A stretch of 64,000 nucleotides of DNA from contig NZ_JAFCXL010000011.1 of NCBI RefSeq assembly GCF_049898325.1, positions 62,001 to 126,000 of the forward strand, in the 5' to 3' direction. Shown here piece by piece: positions 1-7,726 of this stretch (position 1 is its first letter; each line of letters begins with the position of its first letter). The DNA is from JAFCUW01 sp049898325 (GTDB lineage: Bacteria > Pseudomonadota > Gammaproteobacteria > Burkholderiales > Burkholderiaceae_D). Made by a program: the position numbers and the translations under genes. The notes under the pieces were generated by a model. The model was not told where the DNA came from, searched no databases, and saw nothing but the letters and a program-made list of their open reading frames with translations.

Positions 1-1877
1 CGCGCTTCGTGTGGCTGCAGGTGATCCACCATGACAAATACCTGGCCCAGGCCGAGGAAAACCGCATCGCGGTGGTGCCGGTGGTGCCCAACCGGGGCCT
101 GATCCTCGACCGCAACGGGGTTGTCCTGGCCCGCAATTATTCGGCCTACACGCTCGAGATCACGCCGTCGAAGCTCGAGAACAACCTGGAGTCCGTCATC
201 GACGAGCTCGCCAAGCTGGTCGAGATCGAGCCGAAAGACCGCAAGCGTTTCAAGCGCCTGCTCGAAGAGTCGCGCTCGTTCACGGGCGTGCCGCTGCGCA
301 CCCGCCTGACGGACGATGAAGTGGCGCGCTTTTCCGCCCAGCGGTTCCGCTTTCCCGGCGTCGAAGTGCAGGCGCGCCTGTTTCGCCAGTACCCGCTGGG
401 CGAGGTGGCCTCGCACGTGATCGGCTACATCGGCCGTATCAACGCCAACGAGGCCGCCGCCATCGACAACCTCGATGACGCCGCCAACTACAGCGGCACC
501 GACCATATCGGCAAGGAAGGTCTGGAAAAGAGTTATGAGCGCCAGCTGCACGGCCAGACCGGCTACGAGCAGGTCGAGCGCTCGGCCGGCGGGCGCGCCA
601 TTCGCACGCTCGCGCGCACGGCGGCCGTGCCGGGCGCGAACCTGATCCTGTCGATCGACATCGAGCTGCAAAAAGTGGTGGAAGAGGCCTTCGGCGACTT
701 CCGCGGCGCGCTCGTGGCCATCGAGCCGGAAACGGGCGACGTGCTGGCCTACGTGTCGCGCCCCGGCTTCGATCCGAACCTGTTCGTCGACGGCATCGAC
801 AGCGCCAGCTGGAACGAGCTCAATACCTCGCTCGACCGGCCCCTGATGAACCGCCCGCTGTCGGGCACCTACCCGCCCGGTTCCACCTTCAAGCCCTACA
901 TGGCGCTGGCGGCGCTCGAACTGGGCCTGCGCCGGCCGGAGCAGGGCATCAACGACGCCGGCTTTTTCATGCTGGGCGGGCACCGTTTCAACGATGACAA
1001 GCGGGGCGGCCACGGCTACATCGACATGTACCGCTCGATCGTGGTCTCGTGCGACACCTATTATTACCAGCTTGGCAACGAGATGGGCATCGACCGCCTG
1101 CACGACTTCATGAAGCCGTTCGGCTTCGGCCAGATCACCGGGATCGACCTCGAACACGAGAAAATCGGCGTGCTGCCGTCGCAGGACTGGAAGCGCGAGC
1201 GTTTTAAAAAGGCCAAGCAGACCAACAAGTGGGTCGGCGGCGACACCATCTCGATCAGCATCGGCAACGGCTACAACACCTACACGCCCATCCAGATGGC
1301 CCATGCGATGGCGACCCTGGCCAACAACGGCGTGGTGATGAAGCCGCACCTGGTCAAGATCATCGAAGACGGCGGCACCCGCGCGCGCACCCTGACGGTG
1401 GCCAGGAACAGCGGGCGCATCCCGCTCAGGCAGGAAAACATCGACATCATCAAGCGCGCCATGGTCGGCGTCATCACCGACCAGAGCGGCACCGGTTTTA
1501 ACGCTTTCCGCAACGCCGGCTACACGGCCGGCGGCAAGACCGGCACCGCCCAGGTGGTCGGCCTGCGCGGCGGTAAATACAATGCCGCCGCCACCCCCGA
1601 GCGACTGCGCGACAACGCCCTGTTTACCGCCTTCGCGCCGGCCGACAAGCCGCGCATCGCCATTGCCGTGGTGGTGGAAAACGCCGGCTTCGGCGCCACC
1701 ATCGCCGCCCCCATCGTGCGCAAGGCGCTCGACTTTTATTTGCTGGGCAAGCGCCCCGGCGACAAGACCCGCCTGCCGGTGCCGAAGGAAGACCCGGCGG
1801 TGCTGCCGGTGGAAGCGCCGGCCGGCGTCAACAGCGATTTCCAGCCCGGCGGCGAAACGCCGGGGAACAAGGAATAA
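1..1877 (+). CDS. mrdA: Penicillin-binding protein 2 (5' end cut by window)
   Basis: Peptidoglycan D,D-transpeptidase of the elongation complex, anchored in the inner membrane with its catalytic part in the periplasm. The reading frame is open from base 3 and the cytoplasmic tail and most of the membrane anchor lie outside the window, so the apparent GTG at 9 is internal. The PBP dimerisation region (VPNRGLILDRNG) is followed by the transpeptidase domain. That domain has the active-site serine in STFK (codon at 882), an SxD motif (SCD, about base 1050) and the KTGT motif (about 1540). The C-terminal tail is proline-rich. The stop is one base before the rodA start, so translational coupling is likely. 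Partner of RodA, the glycosyltransferase encoded next. Confidence 0.95.
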   Translation, partial: RFVWLQVIHHDKYLAQAEENRIAVVPVVPNRGLILDRNGVVLARNYSAYTLEITPSKLENNLESVIDELAKLVEIEPKDRKRFKRLLEESRSFTGVPLRTRLTDDEVARFSAQRFRFPGVEVQARLFRQYPLGEVASHVIGYIGRINANEAAAIDNLDDAANYSGTDHIGKEGLEKSYERQLHGQTGYEQVERSAGGRAIRTLARTAAVPGANLILSIDIELQKVVEEAFGDFRGALVAIEPETGDVLAYVSRPGFDPNLFVDGIDSASWNELNTSLDRPLMNRPLSGTYPPGSTFKPYMALAALELGLRRPEQGINDAGFFMLGGHRFNDDKRGGHGYIDMYRSIVVSCDTYYYQLGNEMGIDRLHDFMKPFGFGQITGIDLEHEKIGVLPSQDWKRERFKKAKQTNKWVGGDTISISIGNGYNTYTPIQMAHAMATLANNGVVMKPHLVKIIEDGGTRARTLTVARNSGRIPLRQENIDIIKRAMVGVITDQSGTGFNAFRNAGYTAGGKTGTAQVVGLRGGKYNAAATPERLRDNALFTAFAPADKPRIAIAVVVENAGFGATIAAPIVRKALDFYLLGKRPGDKTRLPVPKEDPAVLPVEAPAGVNSDFQPGGETPGNKE

Positions 1878-1878
1878 T

Positions 1879-2994
1879 ATGTCAGCCTTCCAGGAACGCC
1901 GCTCGCTGTGGCGCCGCACGCGCCACTACTTCACCGTCTTCGACGGCCCGCTGGCCATCATCCTGTTCCTGCTGCTGTCGACGGGACTGCTGACGCTGAC
2001 CTCGGCCGGCATGGATTTTCCTGGCCGCGTCGAAGGACAGATCCGTAACATCGTGCTCGCCTTCCTGGTGATGTGGATGGCGGCCAACGTGCCGCCGCAG
2101 ACCCTGATGCGCTTTGCCGTACCGATCTACACGGTCGGCGTGGCCCTGCTGGTGGCCGTGTTCATGTTCGGCATCATCAAGAAGGGCGCGCGCCGCTGGC
2201 TGCACATCGGCTTCGACATCCAGCCGTCCGAAATCATGAAGATTGCCATGCCGCTGATGCTGGCGTGGTTCTTCCAGCAGCGCTCGGGCATGCTGCGCTG
2301 GCAGGCCTTCCTGATCGCCGCCGTGCTGCTGTTCATTCCCGTCGGCCTGATCATGAAGCAGCCCGACCTGGGCACCGCGCTGCTGGTGCTGGCCTCGGGC
2401 TTCTACGTGATTTTTCTGGCGGGCCTGTCGTGGAAAGCGCTGGCCGGCCTGGTGGTGGCCGTCGGCGCCAGCCTGCCGGTGGCCTGGTCGGTGATGCACG
2501 ATTACCAGCGCCAGCGGGTGATGACGCTGATCGACCCCACCTCCGACCCGCTGGGCAAGGGCTTTCACATCATCCAGTCGACCATTGCCATCGGTTCGGG
2601 CGGCTTGACGGGCAAGGGCTACCACAAGGGCACCCAGGCCTACCTGGAATTCATCCCCGAGCGCACCACCGATTTCATCTTTTCCGTGTTCGCCGAAGAG
2701 TACGGCCTGATCGGCATCCTGGTGCTGCTGTTCCTGTATTTGCTGCTGATCGGCCGCGGCCTGATGATCGCCGCCAATGCGCCCACCCTGTTTACGCGCC
2801 TGCTGGCGGGCGCCATCACCATGATCTTTTTTACCTACGCGTTTGTGAACATGGGCATGGTCAGCGGCATCCTGCCCGTGGTCGGTGTGCCGCTGCCGTT
2901 CATGAGCTACGGCGGCACCGCCCTGTTCACGCTGGGCCTGGGCGCCGGCATCCTGATGAGCATTCAGCACAACCGCAAGCTGGTGCAGACATGA
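1879..2994 (+). CDS. rodA: Rod shape-determining protein RodA (SEDS glycosyltransferase)
   Basis: Multi-pass inner-membrane SEDS-family glycosyltransferase that polymerises lipid II during cell elongation together with PBP2. The product is 371 aa from the ATG at 1879, the usual size. Hydrophobic segments run through the whole protein. Family signatures include FDIQPSEIMK, KQPDLGTA, the loop ERTTDFIFSVFAEE and the C-terminal PLPFMSYGG. A longer in-frame extension upstream (from 1582) overlaps mrdA and is a shadow. The stop codon overlaps the start of the next gene (ATGA at 2991-2994), so mrdA-rodA-rlpA is one transcription unit. Confidence 0.96.
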   Translation: MSAFQERRSLWRRTRHYFTVFDGPLAIILFLLLSTGLLTLTSAGMDFPGRVEGQIRNIVLAFLVMWMAANVPPQTLMRFAVPIYTVGVALLVAVFMFGIIKKGARRWLHIGFDIQPSEIMKIAMPLMLAWFFQQRSGMLRWQAFLIAAVLLFIPVGLIMKQPDLGTALLVLASGFYVIFLAGLSWKALAGLVVAVGASLPVAWSVMHDYQRQRVMTLIDPTSDPLGKGFHIIQSTIAIGSGGLTGKGYHKGTQAYLEFIPERTTDFIFSVFAEEYGLIGILVLLFLYLLLIGRGLMIAANAPTLFTRLLAGAITMIFFTYAFVNMGMVSGILPVVGVPLPFMSYGGTALFTLGLGAGILMSIQHNRKLVQT

Positions 2995-4055
2995 GGCGCC
3001 CGCTCGCGCGCGCCGTGGCCGTGCTGGTGGCGCTGGCGCTGGCCGGTTGCGCCAGCGACGGCCACGTGCGCATGTCGCCGTTTCCCGCGCCGAACGCCCC
3101 CGTCGCCAAGCATGGCAAGCTCGATCCGCGCCTGCCGGCGATGCCCGCCGCCGGCTCCGGTCGCGGCGGCTACTACCTCGACGACGGCCCTGGCGAGAAC
3201 CCGCCACCGGGCCTGTACGACGTGCCCGACCCGATCGTCAAGAGCGAGGTGCTGTCACGCTACGGCAATAAACCGTATGTGGTGTTTGGCAAAACCTACA
3301 CGCCGCTGGGCGGCGACAGCAGCTTTGTCCAGCGCGGCGTGGCCAGCTGGTACGGCAAAAAATTCCACGGCCAGCGCACCTCGTCCGGTGAACTCTACGA
3401 TATGTACCTGATGAGCGCCGCCCATCCGACCCTGCCGATTCCCTCGTTCGCGCGGGTGACCAGCGTCGAGACGGGCAAATCGGTGGTAGTGCGGGTCAAT
3501 GACCGCGGCCCGTTCCACTCCAGCCGCGTGATCGACGTGTCGTACACGGCGGCCCTGAAACTGGGCCTGCTGGGCAAGGGCAGCCATGAAGTCGAGATCG
3601 AGCGCCTGCGGCCCGAGGACAGCGCGCGCAGCGCCAGCGCGCGCCGCAATGCGCCGGCGCCGGTGGCGCTGGCGACCATGCCGACCATCGCGCAAGCCGA
3701 TGCCACGCTGGTGTCGTCGGCCGTATCGGCGCAGTCGGCCGAGGTGCTGGCGGTGATGGGCGGCGACCCCGCCGCGCTCGCCCGCGGCAGCGCCGCGCCA
3801 GTCGCCAGCGACGGCTTTTATTTGCAGTTGGGCGCTTTCAGCCAGCTCGCCAACGCCACCGAGGCGCGCGCCCGCGTACTCGCCACCGGCATCGTCGAAC
3901 TGGTCGAAATCGTCCAGGCCGGGTCTTTGCACCGCTTGTTCGGCGGCCCCTTCGCCAGCCGCGACGACGCCCTGAAAGCGGCCGCGGCGCTGCCGGCCGG
4001 GCTGGCGGTCAAGGCGCTGGTGGTCAAACGCAGTGGCGCCGCGGCGGTGCAATAG
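2991..4055 (+). CDS. rlpA: RlpA-like septal ring lytic transglycosylase, lipoprotein with SPOR domain
   Basis: Rare lipoprotein A, an outer-membrane lipoprotein that cleaves or binds denuded glycan strands. 354 aa from the ATG that overlaps the rodA stop. A signal peptide ends in the lipobox LAGC with Cys at residue 20. The double-psi beta-barrel domain starts near residue 116 (GVASWYGKKFHGQRTSSGE) and contains the conserved RVNDRGPF. A low-complexity Ala-rich linker (about 210-265) leads to a C-terminal SPOR domain from about residue 273 (FYLQLGAFSQ). It ends six bases from the convergent SPOR gene. First of three SPOR proteins within 5 kb. Confidence 0.93.
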   Translation: MRRPLARAVAVLVALALAGCASDGHVRMSPFPAPNAPVAKHGKLDPRLPAMPAAGSGRGGYYLDDGPGENPPPGLYDVPDPIVKSEVLSRYGNKPYVVFGKTYTPLGGDSSFVQRGVASWYGKKFHGQRTSSGELYDMYLMSAAHPTLPIPSFARVTSVETGKSVVVRVNDRGPFHSSRVIDVSYTAALKLGLLGKGSHEVEIERLRPEDSARSASARRNAPAPVALATMPTIAQADATLVSSAVSAQSAEVLAVMGGDPAALARGSAAPVASDGFYLQLGAFSQLANATEARARVLATGIVELVEIVQAGSLHRLFGGPFASRDDALKAAAALPAGLAVKALVVKRSGAAAVQ

Positions 4056-4061
4056 TCGATA

Positions 4062-4742
4062 TTACTTGCAGGCCTTGCTGTCGACATCCTGAAAACTGCC
4101 GGCCACCTTGTCGATCTTGCCGTGCTCGGTGTCGTCGATGGCGCGGAACTGGAAACTCAGGCGCGCCGGGCTGCCGCCGCGCGGCGACAGGCGCGCGCTG
4201 TGCACGCCTTTTTTCACGAGCGCGGCCAGCGTGCTTTGCGCCGCCGACTCCGACTTGAACACCCCCAGTGAAATGGCGTATTTCATGGTCGAGCTGTCGT
4301 TCATGATGAAAAAATCACTGACCCCCAGGCTTTTCAGCTCGCCCGCCTTTTTATCGGCGCCTTCCTTGCTCGCCTGCGGCGGAATATAGACGATGTAGCT
4401 GGTCGGATCGGCGCCGCCGCTGGACAGGCGCTTCATGCGCTCGCCCAGTTGCAGCGACGCGAGGCGCGTTTCAAAGCGGCGTGCCTCGGTCGCGCCGAAG
4501 CTGCCCAGTTCCAGGCAGGCGATGACGGCGGGCGTGGCCACGGGCGCTTCTTGCGCGAGCGGCGGTGCCGCTGCCGGCGGGGCTAGCGGGGCCGGCGCCG
4601 GCACCAGCCGCAGCGCGCCGGCGTTGAGCTGGTTCTTCAGGCGCGCCGGTTCGTGCTCTTCGCCGTGACCGAACAGGCCCTGGCTGTATGCCAGCAGCAG
4701 CGCATTGAGAGCGAGCAGGGACCAGAGGGCGAATTTGAGCAC
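4062..4742 (-). CDS. SPOR domain-containing membrane-anchored protein
   Basis: 226 aa. The N-terminus has one hydrophobic segment (about residues 4-20, FALWSLLALNALLLAYSQGL), followed by a Pro/Ala-rich linker (about 45-70) and a periplasmic part. Residues of about 150-180 (MKYAISLGVFKSESAAQ) look like a SPOR-type fold that binds amidase-processed peptidoglycan; an earlier half (CLELGSFGATEARRFE) resembles a second SPOR-like segment. Last gene of a minus-strand run, three bases after coaX. A role at the division septum is inferred from the domain only; I cannot assign a specific name. Confidence 0.8.
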   Translation of the reverse strand: MLKFALWSLLALNALLLAYSQGLFGHGEEHEPARLKNQLNAGALRLVPAPAPLAPPAAAPPLAQEAPVATPAVIACLELGSFGATEARRFETRLASLQLGERMKRLSSGGADPTSYIVYIPPQASKEGADKKAGELKSLGVSDFFIMNDSSTMKYAISLGVFKSESAAQSTLAALVKKGVHSARLSPRGGSPARLSFQFRAIDDTEHGKIDKVAGSFQDVDSKACK

Positions 4743-4745
4743 GGT

Positions 4746-5492
4746 TTATTCTTTCGAAAGAGAAGCGGCGTGCAGCCCGAGCAGCACGATATTGTCGATC
4801 AGCCGATGCGGCACCCGCAAGGCGGGGCCGATGTAGCGGGCGGCCCCGCCCGAGAGCAGGCAGGTGGCGGCGTGCGCCTGCGCCACCGCCCGTTCGATGG
4901 CGCCGGCCTGGGCGGCCACGCAGCCGGCCAGGATGGCGTCATCGGTATTGTCGGCAAAGCCGGTCGGCAGGGCGGCGTTGGCCAGCACCTGCGGCAGTTG
5001 CGCCGTATTGCGCGCCAGCGAAGAGGCCATCAGGCCCAGGCCCGGCAAAATCATCCCGCCGACGAAGCGCCCGTCGGCATCGATCGCGTCGACCGTGGTG
5101 GCGGTGCCGCAGGTGGCGATGATCACCGCCTGGCCCGGCAGCAGCGTGTGCGCGCCGATGGCGGCGGCGAAGCGGTCGCTGCCCAGTTGGGCGGGATTGC
5201 GGTAGCCGTTGCGCAGGCCCGCGCGTTCGGCCGTGGCCACGAACGTTTCGAGCGGCACGCCGGGCGCGATCTCGGCCAGCGCCGCCCTGAGCTGGTCTGC
5301 CATGGCGATGCCGGCCACGTTCGACATCAGCGCGCGCGTGGGCGCCGCGCCCGCCGCGCGCCAGGCAGTGGCCAGCTCGCCCAAGGCGGCGTGGGCGACG
5401 GCGCCATCGGCCAGCCAGTCGCCGGCGGCGGCGGCCAGCGGCGCCAGCGCCCACTTGATGCGCGTATTGCCGGCGTCGATCAGCAGCAGCAT
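4746..5492 (-). CDS. coaX: Type III pantothenate kinase
   Basis: Cytosolic enzyme that phosphorylates pantothenate in the first step of coenzyme A synthesis. 248 aa, normal for CoaX. It has the ASKHA-fold phosphate motif near the N-terminus (LLLIDAGNTRIKWAL), the substrate region GSDRFAAAIGAH, and the second phosphate motif TCGTATTVDAID with GGMILPGL after it. The start ATG lies two bases after the birA stop, so the two are co-transcribed; the birA-coaX pairing is common in betaproteobacteria and links biotin and CoA metabolism. Confidence 0.96.
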   Translation of the reverse strand: MLLLIDAGNTRIKWALAPLAAAAGDWLADGAVAHAALGELATAWRAAGAAPTRALMSNVAGIAMADQLRAALAEIAPGVPLETFVATAERAGLRNGYRNPAQLGSDRFAAAIGAHTLLPGQAVIIATCGTATTVDAIDADGRFVGGMILPGLGLMASSLARNTAQLPQVLANAALPTGFADNTDDAILAGCVAAQAGAIERAVAQAHAATCLLSGGAARYIGPALRVPHRLIDNIVLLGLHAASLSKE

Positions 5493-5493
5493 C

Positions 5494-6297
5494 TTAAATG
5501 GCGTCCAGGCGCAGCGAGACGTCGCCGGCGGCGATCGCCACCCGTCCCGTGTCGGTGTCGAGCAGCAGGCGGCCGCTGTCGTCGACGCCGGCCGCGCGGC
5601 CCTGCTGCAAGGTGACGCCGTGATCGATGATGGCGACCTTCTCGCCGGCCCAGGCGTGAAGCCCGTTCCAGCGGGCGGCGAAGGGGGCGAAGCCGTGGCG
5701 CTCGAATTGCGCCAGCGTGGCGGCCAGCGCCTCGAGCAGCAGCGCCACCAGGGCGTTGCGGTCCATCCGCGCCAGCCATGGCGCGGCCGCCACCTGGCGG
5801 CCTATTTGCTGTTCGAGCGCATCGGGCATGCGCAGATTGAGGCCGACGCCGATCACGGCCAGGGTCGCGCCGGCGCTGGTTTGCGTTTCGATCAGGATGC
5901 CGGCCAGCTTGGCGCCGTTTCTGAGCAGGTCGTTCGGCCACTTCAGCTGCACCGGCACACCCTGGCCGGCGAGCGCCTCGGCCAGCGCCACGCCCACCGC
6001 CAGCGGCAGGCCCGACAGGCGCTGCGGCCCGTCCGCGCCGGCGAAGCGCCAGGCCAGCGAAAAGGTCAGCGAGTCGCCGGCCGCCGACAGCCAGCTGCGC
6101 CCGGCCCGGCCCCGTCCGGCGCTCTGGTGCTCGGCGATGCGCAGCACGGGCGCGCCTATGGTGCCGGCGGCGCCGCGCGCCATCAGGTCGGCATTGGTCG
6201 ATCCCGTCTCGGCGACCACCTCGATGTCGATCCGTTCAGGCGTGCTGCGGTGGGCCGCGATCGCCGCGGCCGACAGGCTTGCGCTGTGCTCGGCCAT
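5494..6297 (-). CDS. birA: Biotin--[acetyl-CoA-carboxylase] ligase, monofunctional
   Basis: Biotin protein ligase that forms biotinyl-5'-AMP and transfers biotin to the carrier protein of acetyl-CoA carboxylase. 267 aa. The catalytic domain contains GRGRAGRSW (adenylate loop) near residue 60, KWPNDLL near 120 and the C-terminal barrel (TLQQGRAAGVDDSGRLLL). There is no room for the N-terminal winged helix seen in E. coli BirA, so it should be an enzyme only and not the biotin-operon repressor. Three bases separate it from dsbA upstream. Confidence 0.95.
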   Translation of the reverse strand: MAEHSASLSAAAIAAHRSTPERIDIEVVAETGSTNADLMARGAAGTIGAPVLRIAEHQSAGRGRAGRSWLSAAGDSLTFSLAWRFAGADGPQRLSGLPLAVGVALAEALAGQGVPVQLKWPNDLLRNGAKLAGILIETQTSAGATLAVIGVGLNLRMPDALEQQIGRQVAAAPWLARMDRNALVALLLEALAATLAQFERHGFAPFAARWNGLHAWAGEKVAIIDHGVTLQQGRAAGVDDSGRLLLDTDTGRVAIAAGDVSLRLDAI

Positions 6298-6300
6298 CGC

Positions 6301-6975
6301 CTATTTCTTTTCCGCTTTGGCTTTCGCGACCAGGAAGTCCATCACCTGCAGGGCGCCTTGCTGCATTTGCTCTTCCGTCTGCAGGGCCTTGTCGGCCTCG
6401 CCCGCCAGCGAGGGCGAGGTCATGAAACGGCCGTCGATGGCCACCACCGGCCAGTAGTCGACACGGTAGGCGGCCATCATGGCGTTGGCGCGGCGCAGTT
6501 TGGCCTGCACGCCGAACGAGTTCCACGCTTCGACGAAACGGGCACGGTCGATGCCGGCCTTTTGCGCCCACTCGAACGCCGCTTCCTCGGTGGCCAGGCG
6601 GTTGCGCTCGACGTGGATGGCGTCGAAGGCCTTCTGGTGGTTGGCCTCGACGATGCCGAGCGCGTCGAGGGTATAAAAGATGCGCTGCTGGACGGCGACG
6701 GCGCCGCCACCGGAGACGTGCACGCGGCGGAACACGATACTGGCCGCGTTGTTTTTCGCCCATGCCTGCAGCGACGCTTCGAAGCGCGCGCAATGGGGGC
6801 AGTAGTAGGCGAAAAATTCGGTGACTTCGACCTTGTTGGCGGCGTCGGTGTTTTGCGCTTCTGGCAAGGTCAGGTAGTGGGTGCCGCTTTTATAGTCGGC
6901 GGCGCGGGCGCCACTCGCGGCGAGGCTGGCCAGCCCGAGTAGCACGGCGCCCAGCAGGGCAGGGAGCGAACGCAT
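6301..6975 (-). CDS. dsbA: Thiol:disulfide interchange protein DsbA
   Basis: Periplasmic oxidase that introduces disulfide bonds and is reoxidised by DsbB. 224 aa with a signal peptide (about 1-25, LLGAVLLGLASLAASGARAA). The thioredoxin fold has the redox centre CPHC in FFAYYCPHCARFE, the inserted helical domain, and the cis-proline region YWPVVAIDGRF. It sits 11 bases after the SPOR protein stop in the same minus-strand run. Confidence 0.95.
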   Translation of the reverse strand: MRSLPALLGAVLLGLASLAASGARAADYKSGTHYLTLPEAQNTDAANKVEVTEFFAYYCPHCARFEASLQAWAKNNAASIVFRRVHVSGGGAVAVQQRIFYTLDALGIVEANHQKAFDAIHVERNRLATEEAAFEWAQKAGIDRARFVEAWNSFGVQAKLRRANAMMAAYRVDYWPVVAIDGRFMTSPSLAGEADKALQTEEQMQQGALQVMDFLVAKAKAEKK

Positions 6976-6986
6976 GATCTGGATCC

Positions 6987-7682
6987 TTATTTTTGGTTGC
7001 GCACGATGGCGACATCGACACCGGCGTCGATCAGTTTGGCACGGGCCTTGTTCATCGATTCGACCTGGCCGTAGGGACCGACACGCACGCGGTGCAGGAC
7101 GCCGGCGTCGCTGTTGCGGTCGGAGATGGCCGCTTCAAAGCCCAGCAGGGCCAGCTTGGCGCGGGTGTTTTCGGCGTCGCCCATTTCGCGGAAGGCGCCC
7201 GCTTGCAGGAAGTACACCACCTTGCCCTCGTCCGTGGTTTCGGCGCGGGCGGCGGCCACGCGCGCCAGTTCATGGTCGGCCGCCACCGCCGCCTTCGCCG
7301 GTTTCGGCTCGGCCGGCTCTTTCAGGTTGGCGATGGCGCGCCCCAGCGGATCGGCCTCGGCCGGTGCCGGCCGTGCTGCTGGCGCCACCGGCGCAGCCGG
7401 GGCGTCCGGGACGGCGGCAGGCGCCGCCTTCGGCTTGTCGGCAAACTGCTTGTTCGCTTCGCGCACCGATTCCTTGTTGCCGTACATCGGCTTGTTCGGA
7501 TCGCTGGCCTGGCCCGGCGGCGTGTCGACCCGGGCCGGCTTGGCCTGCTTGTCGGTGAACGGCGTGGCGCCCTTGGTGATGGCCAGGGCGACGGCGACGG
7601 CGATGCCGAGGCCAATGATCAGGCCGATGATCAGGCCGGTGAGGGTGGAGCCTTGCTGGCGCGCGGGTGCTGAGGTTCGCAT
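6987..7682 (-). CDS. SPOR domain-containing protein (FtsN-like architecture)
   Basis: 231 aa with an FtsN-like layout: a short basic cytoplasmic tail, one transmembrane helix (LTGLIIGLIIGLGIAVAVALAI, about 14-35), a long Ala/Pro/Lys-rich periplasmic linker, and a C-terminal SPOR domain (about 155-231, VVYFLQAGAFREMGDAENT). I placed the start at the ATG at 7682 because it gives a standard N-in membrane anchor; a longer open frame upstream runs into argS and is not credible. Located between argS and dsbA. A division role is inferred from the architecture. Confidence 0.85.
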   Translation of the reverse strand: MRTSAPARQQGSTLTGLIIGLIIGLGIAVAVALAITKGATPFTDKQAKPARVDTPPGQASDPNKPMYGNKESVREANKQFADKPKAAPAAVPDAPAAPVAPAARPAPAEADPLGRAIANLKEPAEPKPAKAAVAADHELARVAAARAETTDEGKVVYFLQAGAFREMGDAENTRAKLALLGFEAAISDRNSDAGVLHRVRVGPYGQVESMNKARAKLIDAGVDVAIVRNQK

Positions 7683-7726
7683 GGGTGCCTTGACGGAAGG
7701 GAGACTAGGTGATTGACCAGGGCGCG

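Noticed and set aside
882..1060. Unusual SxD instead of SxN motif in PBP2
   Set aside because: PBP2 proteins of this class normally have SxD (E. coli PBP2 has SAD), so SCD is not an anomaly.
5494..6297. BirA as a truncated gene
   Set aside because: Lack of the N-terminal winged helix is normal for monofunctional BirA of this lineage; the catalytic domain is complete.
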